DNA of 64,000 bases from positions 18,098,811 to 18,162,810 of the forward strand of contig CM064481.1 in the NCBI GenBank assembly GCA_032716605.1, given 5' to 3'. Below the pieces are notes generated by a model, which was not told the DNA's origin, searched no databases, and saw nothing but the letters and a program-made list of their open reading frames with translations. Made by a program: the position numbers and the translations under genes. Shown here in pieces: positions 1 through 10,232 of the stretch (position 1 is its first letter; each line of letters opens with the position of its first letter). The stretch is from Paralithodes platypus (taxonomy: Eukaryota; Arthropoda; Malacostraca; Decapoda; Lithodidae).

Positions 1-412
1 TAAGGCATGAGCTTAATAGCCTAATTAAGCTTGGTCTGAACGCCGTGCATACGACGTATGTCAACAAACCCAAGCGTTCGTCACCGCACCTCCGAAAACA
101 AGAAGGAGAAGACTCCTCAATGTTATTGTTCTGACGTCATGACGAAATTAGTGTCTGAAAAGCCCCCATATTGGCAACATCTCTGCAATATTGGCTCCAC
201 TGAAATCGTCATCACAACTGAACCAGTTGACTTACAGAGCTCTACTCAATGCCAAAATACAGATTGAAAACCGCACTACGATTATAGATGAGTGGGAAAG
301 TTCTAGCAGTGAAAATAAACATAAATACGGTAGCCTAGGCCTAGACGTTTTTCAGCCATTTCGCCCGGGTAGAGGCGACTGTCATTGGGTAAGACAGCCC
401 GGGGAGGAAGGG
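1..412. mobile_element. truncated piggyBac-type MITE remnant ending at TTAA 413-416
   Basis: Seen: about 190-412 matches, in reverse orientation, the 480-bp MITE at 33520-33999. Shared blocks are the stretch around 195-265 (ACCAGTTGACTTA, AGAGCTCTACT, AATGCCA), the TAGACGTTTTTC block near 340 and a CCCGGG-containing end followed by TTAA. The other terminus lies outside the window or is lost. Short ORFs here have no recognisable domain. Family placement rests on the TTAA site and the resemblance to a better-preserved copy. Confidence 0.55.
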
Positions 413-549
413 TTAAGGTATTTCAAAGGCCTACGTGGGCTACAACACGAACCCTTACCGGTGCCATGGCGGTTGGGCCGCCGCCCATTCAGTATTCGGG
501 CGTATCTGTAAATACTATCGCAACTACGAATCTTGTTTCTGAGACCTAG

Positions 550-820
550 TATATTAACCTAACCAAACAACCCAACCTAACCTAACCTAGACCTAGTACG
601 TGGGATACTAAACTAGCCCTTGCATGCCAGCTACAGCGGATTCATAGTACAGTACTCAGTATATGGGATACTAAACTAGCCCTTGCATGCCAGCTACAGC
701 GGATTCATAGTACTCAGTACGTGGGATACTAAACTAACCCTTGCATGCCAGCTACAGCGGATTCATAGTACTCAGTACGTGGTATTTATTACCCATTAAT
801 TTCCGGAAGTTTAAACCTAT
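550..820. repeat. left arm of a long inverted repeat, three ~61-bp minisatellite units
   Basis: Three direct units near 601, 663 and 724 contain GGGATACTAAACTAGCCC and GCATGCCAGCTACAGCGG. They follow a CCTAA-rich tract (550-590) and precede a block with TTCCGGAAGTTTAAACC (about 800-820). The whole arrangement recurs in inverted orientation at 11785-12425 with about eight units. It reads as one end of a foldback-like or long-TIR element. Confidence 0.7.
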
Positions 821-1307
821 GCGAAAAAATCTTACCTCTTTACACGTCACATCAGTAGGCAAGCACCCCATGTTCTGTAAATACTTTCAGGGCAGCAGTA
901 TTATTTCTTGTAGTTTCTACAATAACACAGTGTGGCAGAGGCGAACATCCTGGACCTTTACAGTGTACCGCCATGACTCGACTGGCGATTATCAGGTAAA
1001 TCAAGGTGGGTATCTGTGATTGGCCGATTGCAATGACGTAATCAACATATTACACCTGAGTGATTGGCTCGAGTGGCATGGACCATGTAGCCATGGTCCA
1101 ATCATTATCCAGTGATGGTCAAGTCGTACACCTAAGCGAATCAAAACTCTTACTTGATAGGGACGCAACAGGTGACGTCATATATATATAATAGAAACAG
1201 AGCTCTTATACCGTATGGACAGGCACCCCTGACTGTGTTCGGAAGCGTTCCTGCAGGTGTTGTGAGTAGCATTTGTTGACATGGACGCTGGACACGCGAA
1301 TAACAAT
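821..1307. other. unassigned spacer between inverted-repeat arm and DIRS copy 1
   Basis: No convincing coding region. A local CATGGACCATG / CCATGGTCC inverted pair sits near 1078-1100, and a short TA run near 1180. ORFs crossing it show no domain. Confidence 0.5.
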
Positions 1308-1351
1308 GGGATGTTTGACGTACCTCCCAACCTACCAAATAGGAAAACCTA

Positions 1352-1655
1352 CTATTTGGTAGTAGTCTTGGAAAATCCAACGTCAAGGCTATTAACCTAA
1401 TTGCAATGACGACTTGTCTATTTTGACTGCTATGTCGTCATTCCAACCGCGGTTAAAAAGAAAACGTCTAGAGTCTACTCCTTATCTTGCTCTAGGAGAC
1501 GTTGTACATTAACCAAAACTACCACCGAAGGTGAAAAAAGCATAGAAGAGAAGAAAAAGGGGTTTACCTTAGTTACCGCTTAAGGCCCATCCCGTGTTCC
1601 GTCATGTGCAGATCCCTGTCGAACGTGCGCATGAGCGACCCTCTCTTGTCATCAC
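1352..1655. repeat. DIRS copy 1 left inverted terminal repeat
   Basis: Reverse complement of 9033-9329 by eye over about 300 bp, including the blocks CAACGTCAAGGCTATTAACC, AACCGCGGTTAAAAAG and GTCGAACGTGCGCATGAGCG. The extra 1308-1351 stretch at this end holds GGGAGGT/ACCTCCC and CTACCAAATAG/CTATTTGGTAG palindromes. Confidence 0.9.
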
Positions 1656-1716
1656 ATCTCACGTCAGCAGAAGAACGCGGATGGGCAGGGGTCCGGCGTG
1701 AGGGAGGGTATTATGT

Positions 1717-1830
1717 ACGTTGGATTTTCCAAGACTACTACCAAATAGTAGGTTTTCCTATTTGGTAGGTTGGGAGGTACGTCAAACCTCCCAATTTGTT
1801 AGTAGTCTTGGCAAATCCAACGTCAAGGCT
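1717..1830. repeat. DIRS copy 1 internal complementary region
   Basis: 1717-1792 is the reverse complement of the left end (about 1308-1385). 1793-1830 is the reverse complement of the right end (9292-9329). The two meet at CCTCCCAATTTGTTAG. In DIRS elements the ICR lies 3' of the recombinase and templates joining of the ends into a circle, which is exactly this position on the minus strand. Confidence 0.9.
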
Positions 1831-2321
1831 GCATAACAAATAGGAGGAGGACATCCAAGCCCAACCTACCAAAAAAACCAATGCATAAAACAAAATTACG
1901 AATGACAAAGACACAATTTAAACAAGAGAGTTTAATAAAAGAGTGCAAAACTGAGGAGTAGCTAAAAAGAACAGTTTTAACACATGCCCGTCATTCATAG
2001 TAATGCAAAAACATAGACTTGTCTGAAACCAAAAAGGTACTGTACCCAAAATCCCTTTTCTTCAAAAACCAACAAAAACACTGAACACAAGAACAAAACA
2101 CAATTTTCAATGTGGCAAAAACACTTATGTACTGGAACAATACATAATCCCAAACTTGCAATCCAGTGTTGCAAACCCATACACCCCCCCCCCCCCTTTG
2201 TCAAAAAAACAAAGGAAAAGAACGAGGGACAAGGGGGGAAGACCAGGGATTCTTCGCCAGAGCACCAGGAAACACGACCCCCGAGAGCAATCACCGGCCG
2301 AGGGGGTCGAACACTGGACAC

Positions 2322-3230
2322 GGAGAGGTAGGAGGAGATGAAGGAATTGATAGAAGACCACAAAACCGCTGAGGCGAAGGCAGGGAAGGATCGACGTGGC
2401 AGGAACCGGAAGGAGGCAGCAAAGGATCTGACATCGCGCGCAGAACCCCTACAAACAGGGTGACGGGCACGAACGGTCCGACAAACGTGGCGGCCCAGCT
2501 GCACCTGCTAGAGCCTCCCACCTGTCCGAGGAGACACCCACACAGCAGTACCCGAAGGCGGCGCCACAGACGCAACAGAGGAGTGCAAGGCTGACACCGG
2601 GCACAACACATGGCGAGGATGCCCACGCCGTAAAGCCTGGACGGCGAAAGGCTGGAAAACGGGGGCCTCCCTCCTATGCGTGGTAACAAAAGGTTGGGAG
2701 GAGGCGAACGAGACGCCATGCAAGGACGGGGAAAATCGCACGCAGTCCCGGGGCCGTGACAATGCCGCTAGTGCAGAAACCCGATCCCCAGTGGCCAGAG
2801 CGACAAGGAAGAGTGGACGCCCGAGCAACGGAACCGGCGTAGCGGCCCTTGTATACGTGGGGGAAGCCAGAAGGACCAGAGCCCGCCCCAGATCCCACAG
2901 CGGAGGGACCTGGCGCGGAGGCGGTCGATCCCGGAAGGCAGCCGTCAGGAAGGAATCCAGCACCCGTGGCGGAACGACCAGCCCAGCGACGGACCCAAAG
3001 AACCCCCCGGACGGCAGACAAGTGGGTACGTATAGCGTCGACTGGAAAGCGACGTGGACGGAAGAGGTGAAACAAGGAGCGTAGGACGAGGGAAGGAGAG
3101 CCAACAGGCAGGCGAGTGGCCTGTAGCCACCTAGTAAAAAACCTCCAGCGGGACCCGTAAGTCCCCCAAGGAGAAGACGGCCAGGAACGCTGCAGGAAGT
3201 CAGTCAGGGCCCGGCTAGGGTACCGGGAGC
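2322..3230 (-). pseudogene. tyrosine recombinase of DIRS copy 1, broken
   Basis: The product would cut and rejoin DNA to integrate the circular DIRS intermediate. An N-terminal SAM-like core-binding region (about 3200-3010, with WGTYGSRW and HLSAVR) is followed by the catalytic domain with ATGDRVSALAAL (first Arg), SARDVRS and the presumed nucleophile Tyr in SSYLSV (codon 2330-2328). Lesions: a one-base indel in a C run near 2998 separates the two halves; TAG replaces the Ser codon of copy 2 at 2510-2508; and the catalytic His of the H-x-x-R box is Arg here (copy 2 keeps HDVRS). Downstream the reading frame runs into the ICR flank. Assignment to the YR family is firm; activity is very unlikely. 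Confidence 0.8.
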
Positions 3231-3289
3231 CACCGTGCCTCATGAACAAGCACGATGCGAAGGCCAAAGAGGTCCGCAGGTCCCCAACC

Positions 3290-4040
3290 TAGCCCAAGTG
3301 GAAGCCGGAGACAGGTAGAGGGACCGGACTCGGGCACCACCGTGGCAACCGGGCGGACCAAGTCCGTGCCGGCCACAGAGGCGCGAGGAGCCAGACGCAG
3401 CCGTGGTACAGCCGCAGCTTCGCGAGGACCGGGCACATCAACAGCGCGTCTGGTGGCGGAAAGATGGATATCGACCGCCACCTGTACCAGGCGACCATGA
3501 AAGCGTCCGGACCCCCCCCCGGAGTGCGAGGCCGGAGGGAGAGGTCCAGAGGCAACTGGCGCGGCACCCCCGATGCGAACAAGGCGACCTCCGGAACACC
3601 TCAGGAAGCCGCGAGGTCGGCGAACACAGTCCGTTTCAACGCCCATTCTACAAGAACGCCCTGCCCTCTCGACAGGGCGGCCGCCCAAAGGGTGGCAGGC
3701 CCGGGCAGGGAGGAGGCATGCAAGGAGAAGGGGTGTCGGTCCGCGAGGAAGAACAACTCCACCGAGACCCCCAATAGAGTCAACGACCTGGAGGACCCCC
3801 GCATAAGGAAACAGGGGACAGCTTGTCTGAGTGTCCAACCCGAAGGCCACCGACTCACCCCGAAGGGCCAGCGCGTGGTCCCGCAGGAAGAACAAAGGAA
3901 CCAACAATCCGAGGGCATAGACGGGTAAGAGGAGGGAGACCCACCCATCTGCCGGGAAGTGGACGTCCCAGGTTCGATTGGGAACCTCACCCAACCTCGC
4001 TCGACGTATCTGTGGTTACCCAGACCGTCGGCGGGGGGGG
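3290..4040 (-). pseudogene. RNase H and connector region of DIRS copy 1, broken
   Basis: This follows the reverse transcriptase on the minus strand. The equivalent frame in copy 2 shows an ATDTSSEVG-type motif typical of DIRS/Ty3 RNase H. Copy 1 carries the same region with a longer G/C run near 4026-4034 that shifts frame. Towards 3680 the usual W-A-D-A-L-S-R box reads W-A-A-A-L-S-R. Beyond it, a block equivalent to FPPPDALLMCPVLAKL (copy 2) leads into the recombinase. The domain would degrade the RNA strand during reverse transcription. Several frames must be joined to follow it, so it is non-functional as it stands. Confidence 0.65.
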
Positions 4041-4319
4041 GCGGTCCAGGGCACAGCCGCAGAGAGCGAGCCCCGAGCAACCCAGCGACCGAAGCGTCGG
4101 CGAACGGTACGCGGGAGCGGCAGAAGCCGATCCATAGGGGCAACGGAAACACCGCGGTGCCCATGAGGAGGAGGCGGCGTAGCCAGAGGCTCCCTAAGGG
4201 AAGGGGCAGAGCGGCCCAATGCAGCGAACCCACGAACGAGTCCCAGAGCCACCCCGGGAGGGAGACCGAGTGCAACACGGCGAGGACCGTCCACCGAAGG
4301 TGCACCGCGGCCGGCAGAC

Positions 4320-4930
4320 CCCGGGTCACCGTAGCGCCGGACAAAACCCATGCGAGACCGACCCATGGCACGACACGCGACGGGGTCAAGCGTGACTTGG
4401 GAACATCGAAGGGGAACCCTAACCGTGCGATGTTGCGAACGACTGTGAGGGCGTCGCAAATGCACAGGCCTAGGGCGTCGGAAATTACCAACCAAACGGC
4501 CAAGGAAAACAGGAGCTGGAGCCCGCTCCTGAGGAGAGGACCCAGAGCCTGCCCCACCAGTGCGGAGAAGATCTGCGGCGCGATGTGGAGACCGAAGGGA
4601 AGGCCGTCGAACAGGAACACACGATCGGAAGTCCGAACGGCCAAGAATCGCTGGAAGCGAGGATGGAGAGGAACGAGCCAAGACATCCTGGAGGGCCAGC
4701 GACACTACCCACGACAGAGGGCACAGGGCCAGGCGTACCAGGGGTACCGGCAGCATCCGAAACCGTGTGTGCACGATGTGCCCGTTGAGGGCCGACAGAT
4801 CCACCACCGGTCGCATCGCGTCGCAGGTCGGCGACGGAACCAGAAAGACACGGGAGAGGAAAACCGGGTGACCGGCGGTCAACTCCCTCGACGCTACCCA
4901 GCTCGGGCATGGAAGTGAACACGTGGGCCA
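4320..4930 (-). pseudogene. reverse transcriptase of DIRS copy 1, broken
   Basis: Recognisable blocks in order: VFLVPSPTCDAMRPVVDLSALN (split over about 4860-4790), FRMLPVPLVRLAL, VPLHPRFQRFLAVRTS, FDGLPFGLHIAPQIFS and SRLTPSRVVPWVGLAW. These are typical of DIRS-type RT. A two-base deletion relative to copy 2 near 4686 splits the frame directly after motif A. Motif A reads SLALQD where the family has an Asp in the Ala position. Motif C reads FSLAVWLV where YxDD is expected. Both catalytic motifs therefore look dead. RT synthesises the DIRS cDNA in the cytoplasm or nucleus from element RNA. Confidence 0.8.
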
Positions 4931-5159
4931 CCGCTGAAGAGATGGGCCGTTGTCGGTGACAAGAGCGGAGTGGGGGTCTGGACGTCCACCTCCAGGTGAG
5001 ACCCCTCCGCGCAACCCGCCGCCCCCAACGTCCCTCGCGGCTACCGAGGGGCGCAAGGGCGAAAACAACCCGAGGGAGCACCCGAGAGGAGGGGAGCGAC
5101 CCGGTACGCCCAGGCGAGAAGGAGAACAAGGAGGCCGACCCAGAGAACTACACATTGTG

Positions 5160-7588
5160 TTGACGTGGAGGTACCCCCGGTACGGGCCGTGCGGGCATGA
5201 GCGCCACGTTGACCTCCTCTACCCCCCCCCCCCAACCTCGTCGAAAAGGGCGGGCCACCCCAACCCCAGGCCGGCGCGGGGCTGACCCCTTCGAAGGGCG
5301 GCCGGAAGTGGAAGGCCGGCCAGCCCCGACACAGAGGGGATGAAAGGGGCAAGAACAGAAGTGCGAGGCGGAACCGATGCACTGGCCAGCAACGACCCAG
5401 TCCTGCGCCCGTGCAAGGCGGCAGCACTTGCAGCAGCACCCCGAAGAGGACCGGCAAAAGGACGGGACTGAGAAGACCCCGCGCGCGGCACAGCGCGTCG
5501 GTGCGTGACGTAAGCAGGGTCCGTAACGACACAGCGGGGCGTCGTGTGGCGGAAGCAGGGGCCGCCGACAGAGAAGCGTAGCATTCCCAAGCATCCTGCG
5601 TAAAAAACCCCGACGTATAAAGCGCAGAGTACAACAAACCCTGACGAATAACCAAGGGGGCCGGCCGGCAGAACGAAGACCGTACCGTCGTGCGGTGCCG
5701 AGTTGCCGCGCACAAAACCGCCTTCAGCTCGGGAACCAAAGACACCGCGAGCCGAAGGTGGACCCGCTGAACGCGGTCCAAACCCTCGCGAAGATCGCCG
5801 GGCGCAGACGCCTCGAAAAGCCGCAGGTGGTGAACAGACGTCTGGAGGGAACCTAAAGACAAGACAATAAGTCCGTCACCCTCTGTCGCAAGGGTCACCT
5901 TGGCGACAGAGGGCTGATCTGGGGGAGAGAAGAACGGGGTAGCAATAGAACAAAGGTCAAGAACGGGCGCGCTCATCCAGGACCAGAACGCGCCGTCCAA
6001 CCCGCCGACAGACACAAGAGGAGGCAAAATCAGGGACGACTCCGGGGGAGGGACGGAAGGAGAGCCGTCGACGGATCGGTGTGTGAAGTCGAAGGCCTCA
6101 GCAAACCAGGCCTCCAATGGGAGAGGGTGACCGAGCATGATGGCTAAGCCAGGCGTACCGGCGTCGCACAAACCTGTCCCATAGGAGGACAGACCTGTCA
6201 ACACAGCCAGGGACTGAACAGCCGGAAGGATGTCAGGGCGGCTGAAGTCTGACCAGAGCGTAGGCCTGCAGAAGGGAGGGGACTGTAGCAGGGGTAGGTA
6301 GGGTGAGGCGCGGAGGGTGAGTCACCGCCAAGAAGGGCGAGAAGAGGGAGTCTTCCATCGACTCCAAGCGCCCGTCGAAGCTTGACACAACCCAGCCCTG
6401 CATAGCCGACAATCGATCCAAGAGAGGCTACCCCCCCCCCCCCCCCCCAGATTGGGCGGCCCGCAGGGGCGAGCGTGAGCGGGAGCGAGACCCACGACAC
6501 GAACCAGCAGCGTCGCGGCCCAAGGAAGGCGAGCGACGACGGTTGTGTCGCCGTTGAGGGACTCGTCCCCGATCACGAACGGCCGAGGGGGAAACGGCAC
6601 CATTCCCCTCTTCCAGCGACACATCAGCTCCTGAGAAAGGGGACCCCAAAACCTCGCGAAACCCCACCGAGGCAAGAGGAGGGGTACCCCCCTGGCGAGA
6701 CGGTAAGTGAAGGTCAGGAAGAGAAGAATGAGGAGGAGCAGGACGACGGGAGTGGGAAGGCTGGCCGGGTGAAAGGAGGCCAGGAGCCGCGGGGGGAAAC
6801 AGAGCAAGGATCCCCGGGGCTGAGATAACAGGGCGGCCCGACACCGAGGCGGAGGAGGGAGGGACCACCACCGTGGGACGAGACCGTGAAGAATAGGCAC
6901 TGAAGCAGGTGAAGTAGGAGAAGCAACGACATCCAGGCGGACCCTCCTGGACAGTGTAGGAGGAGGGAGCAGAGGGCCAGCTACAGCATGAACAACCGCG
7001 CGCGGAGAGGACAACGTAAGAGGAAGTCGTCTGGGCTGGGGAAGCGGGCGGAAGGGAGTAGAGCCCCTATCCGTAGAGGCCAGGGGAGGGCGCACAGGGG
7101 CAGAGCCGCTAACCCCGGCCTCAGGGCGAGAACAATGACGAGGGCGATGGGCGTCGGCAAGGCGATCAGGAGGACGACGAGGCGAGCGAGAGCGTGGACG
7201 GAGCTGGGGAACCCCCGACGATGGGACGACCGGCTGCGGGACCCAGGGGAGAGGGCCCGAGCAGGGAGAGGGCCAGGTGAACGGCCTTCAGTCGGGTCAG
7301 GGATACCCAGGGCGACGCGGATCCGGTCGGCAACAAAGGCCGGGGAACGGTGGCCCACAGTCCTAATGAGGCGGGAGACCATCGGCCACACCGACGGAAG
7401 GGAAGCAGAGGCCACAGCCGCCGCCGAGGAACCAGGGCCACGGAGCAGCACAACCACCAGGGCCAGACACGTGCCACACAGAGCAGGGAGGTAGGCCGTA
7501 GAGGACACACAGAGCGAGTGGCGCAAGCAGGACTTGTGCCTCTCCAAGCACGGGGAGCGACAACCAAGGCGAAAGCAAGGCAGCCTAC
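5160..7588 (-). pseudogene. gag-like ORF1 region of DIRS copy 1, frameshifted
   Basis: The N-terminal part (7588 down to about 7000) has a cysteine/histidine cluster: CFRLGCRSPCLE, HKSCLRHSLC and LCGTC. It is followed by a Pro/Ser/Arg-rich low-complexity middle and a C-terminal block (about 6200-5560) with FWSWMSAPVLDL, SLVPELKAVLCAATR and IRQGLLYSALYTSGFF. Position before RT and the C-terminal style fit a DIRS gag. At least three frames are needed to read through, and long C/G homopolymers (5221-5231, 6431-6448) sit in the region. The exact start is unclear because an in-frame stretch upstream may be an intron. Confidence 0.5.
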
Positions 7589-7714
7589 CTGCACTAGAAG
7601 AACACACACCATAATCAGCACGTCGAAGGAGTAAGTGGAGAGAATGTCCAAGAAGAACCAGGGAAGGAGCATGGGGAAACAGGAACACACATGCAAACAG
7701 GTATCCGTACTCAC
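7589..7714 (-). other. possible spliceosomal intron in the DIRS gag 5' region
   Basis: On the minus strand GTGAGTACGG (7714 onward) is a strong 5' splice site. A T-rich run TGTGTGTTCTTCTAG then leads to GTGCAG ending at 7589. The 126-bp length is a multiple of three and the span is open in frame, so sequence alone cannot decide between intron and coding. The same sites occur in copy 2 (about 39576-39702). Confidence 0.3.
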
Positions 7715-7915
7715 CCTAAACTGGGAGCACAGAGGTAGGTGAGGAGGGCGGCCGAGGCGGAAGAGCACTAGCAGAACCTGCAAAGATGGAGAAAGTGTTA
7801 ACCACCACTCAACATCTTACATGCAGGGCCTATAACACCAGTAAAGTGCATACACCAATATAGTATCAGGCAACAAGATGACATAAAAAAAGTCAATAGT
7901 GAAAGCCAACTATTA

Positions 7916-8058
7916 CCGCAAATTTGCGGGCCAATGGAGGCATAACCGTACCGACACCACCCTCCCGCAATTTTGAGGGACCCCCCAACGATCTCCGCAA
8001 ATTTGCGGGGAGCCGAAATGTCCCAGAGGACCGAATCAAGCCCCCGCAAATTTGCGGG
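7916..8058. promoter_or_regulatory. four-palindrome array in the DIRS leader, copy 1
   Basis: Palindromes lie at 7916-7929 (CCGCAAATTTGCGG), 7964-7979 (degenerate, CCCGCAATTTTGAGGG), 7995-8008 and 8043-8058 (CCCGCAAATTTGCGGG). CCGC start-to-start spacings are 49, 30 and 49 bp, so the array itself is symmetric. It lies upstream of gag on the coding strand. Likely protein-binding sites or RNA stem elements; no factor can be named from sequence. Confidence 0.75.
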
Positions 8059-9032
8059 ACCGGCCGAGATGGTCCGGCGCCGAAAAAGCGAGAGGAGCGT
8101 CTAGGGAATACCAAAAGAGGCCCAGAAAAAAGCGTCATCTCCTTATGAACTCCAAGCGACGATGGCCATCAAGCTGAGCAGTGTCTTCCTTGATAATATC
8201 CTGACTCAACCGGTCAAGGGAGAGGCAAGGAAGACACACCAGGGGAGAGGAGGCACATCCCCCAGGAACCACCCAACCCACAGAGATAGAGCAAAGCCCA
8301 TGAGGAGAAGTGGCAGGAAGGGTGGTTTGGCACAAACAGGGGCCCCCGTAGGGTACCCCAGGATTGGGCAAAAGGGTATGAAAGGATGGAGGTGAAAACA
8401 GTAAGAGAACACAAAAATCATAAATGAAACTGGCGAGAAAAAGGGTGGCTTAGCCGTGAGGAGAGAATGTGTCAGGGGCGAAAAACCCTGTGGTGTGAGG
8501 GAGGGGCCCCCGTGGGGTACCCCTGGATATCACGAACCACCAAGCGCCCAGGCCCTTGAGACACAGTGAAGGCTCGAAAGGGGGGACTCGGGAATAACGC
8601 TAATAATGCGGCCGACACAAACCCGACAAACAGCACCGCCACCACGAAATCTCAGATTGTGAACCAACTGTACACCTAGGCTATGAAAATATGAAAACTC
8701 AGAGGGGCATAGCAATTACTGAATGAGAAACAAGCTAGGCTAAAATAAGCTAAAAGCTAAACTATGCCCAGACTAACAGGAAAAAAGAATATGAAAAGAG
8801 AAAGGAATGAAAAACACACACGAGGAACGCCAGGCGCCCCCGTACCTTCGGTAGCTATTTCCACACGCGTCTCCATTAAACACACTGAGGAGCCCATTTA
8901 CGTGTGCCCTAGGTCACGTAACATCTGTCTAACAAAAAAGAAGGCCAGATAAGCCGAAACGAACCTAAACAGGGTGAATTAAAGGAGCACAACAAAAGCG
9001 ACTGCATTCAATGGAGCGCGTGAACAAATTAT
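8059..9032 (-). other. DIRS copy 1 leader, no coding domain
   Basis: This sequence lies between the right ITR and the palindrome array. It contains two GGGGCCCCCGT(A/G)GGGTACCCC-like palindromic blocks near 8340-8360 and 8505-8524. No protein domain is recognisable in either strand. It is conserved in copy 2 (40047-41029). Confidence 0.6.
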
Positions 9033-9329
9033 GACAAGAGAGGGTCGCTCATGCGCACGTTCGACAGGGATCTGCACATGACGGAACACGGGATGGGCCT
9101 TAAGCGGTAACTAAGGTAAACCCCTTTTTCTTCTCTTCTATGCTTTTTTCACCTTCGGTGGTAGTTTTGGTTAATGTACAACGTCTCCTAGAGCAAGATA
9201 AGGAGTAGACTCTAGACGTTTTCTTTTTAACCGCGGTTGGAATGACGACATAGCAGTCAAAATAGACAAGTCGTCATTGCAATTAGGTTAATAGCCTTGA
9301 CGTTGGATTTGCCAAGACTACTAACAAAT
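9033..9329. repeat. DIRS copy 1 right inverted terminal repeat
   Basis: Inverted match to 1352-1655. It ends in CTACTAACAAAT at 9329. Unlike the left end it lacks the extra palindromic 44 bp, which is the asymmetry expected if the ICR holds both unlike ends. Confidence 0.88.
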
Positions 9330-9675
9330 TACGTGTATTTAAAATCAGTGTTATTCTCTATGTACAGTATGTCTTAAAACATATATTTGTATATAGCATG
9401 GCACACCAAACTTCAATTATCATATACCCGTTATTATTATTTACGTGCTATTTACAATTACGAGGTGTAGGCGATACGGTACCGTACTGTATTTGTAAGC
9501 GCCACAAGTATAGCGACCGTACACCCACTAACTACATCCATCCCGATACATTTTATGTGCACTATATACAGTACCGGTACTGTAAAAACAAAAAACTCTC
9601 CCTATAACTCTCCCTATTGACGGCAGTGAAAACTCTTAACTCATACAGTACTGTTAAAATAGATGCTGATTTCAA

Positions 9676-9735
9676 TAATTCATGGGTGGGGTGAGGGGGG
9701 GGGGGGGGGGCAAAGCCCCCCCTCAACCCATCCTG
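9676..9735. repeat. poly-G/poly-C hairpin repeat
   Basis: A run of G's followed by CAAAGCCCCCCC gives a GGGGGGGC/GCCCCCCC stem with an AAA loop. It is flanked by AATAATTCATGGG and AACCCATCCTGTATCC. The same module is at about 29560-29625, and a degraded one lies near 11410-11462. The mobile family is not recognised. Confidence 0.6.
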
Positions 9736-9818
9736 TATCCAAAGGCAAAACAAAAAAATAGTATATATACTGTACAGTACTCTGAAAATGACTTACATCT
9801 GAGTGTTTTAACCCTTAA

Positions 9819-10228
9819 CCCTTGTCTAGCGGGGGGTCTGTGGCCGTTTTGGGCCTTTTCAGGCCATTCTGACTGCTATATCAACCATCAGCATGAAAGG
9901 AACTGTATTGTGCCGAAAACTAGGCGGAAATCGCTACACAATGACACCACATACAGCTACGTTGCACTCGTGGAGCCCTGACAGTGTTACCTCAAAGATG
10001 GAAGTTTAGCTGATTTTGCTACATTGTTCACTTTTCGCTAACTATTGGTCACACTGTCATCCACCCGTGCGGTGGGGGAACTGGAGTTAGTGTGGGCCGG
10101 GAGGCCACAGATGTCGGACGTATGGTTCATTACTGTTCCACCCATTTTCACTCGATCTTCACCCATTTTTCACCCATTTTCTCCCAGTTTATTTCACTCG
10201 ACTTAAGTCGAGCGCCGCTAGTAAAGGG
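9819..10228. mobile_element. 410-bp TTAA-flanked MITE (piggyBac-like)
   Basis: TTAA at 9815-9818 and 10229-10232 flank imperfect terminal inverted repeats CCCTTGTCTAGCGG (left) and CCCTTTACTAGCGG (right, reverse complement). TTAA duplication with CCC-starting ends is the piggyBac hallmark. There is no transposase inside; an ORF over 9682-9981 runs through the left end and is coincidental. Confidence 0.65.
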
Positions 10229-10232
10229 TTAA

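Larger units (their letters stand above)
1308..9329 (-). mobile_element. DIRS-like tyrosine-recombinase retrotransposon, copy 1 (complete ends, coding degraded)
   Basis: About 8.0 kb, coding on the minus strand. In coding order: right-hand ITR, a leader with a palindrome array, gag-like ORF, reverse transcriptase, RNase H, tyrosine recombinase, internal complementary region (ICR), left ITR. This order is that of DIRS1-type elements. Ends were set by comparing both copies with the ICR, which contains the two ends joined. No target-site duplication is visible, as expected for recombinase-mediated integration. All coding domains carry frameshifts or stops. A near-identical second copy lies at 32898-41318. 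Confidence 0.88.

Noticed and set aside
5221..6448. Long C/G homopolymers as biological slippage sites for programmed frameshifting in DIRS gag
   Set aside because: Run lengths differ between the two copies and such runs are prone to sequencing error and mutation; nothing shows programmed use.
2110..9000. Dozens of plus-strand ORFs rich in Arg/Gly/Pro opposite the DIRS coding strand
   Set aside because: They are shadows of a GC-rich minus-strand coding region, show no domains, and change frame wherever the real coding strand does.
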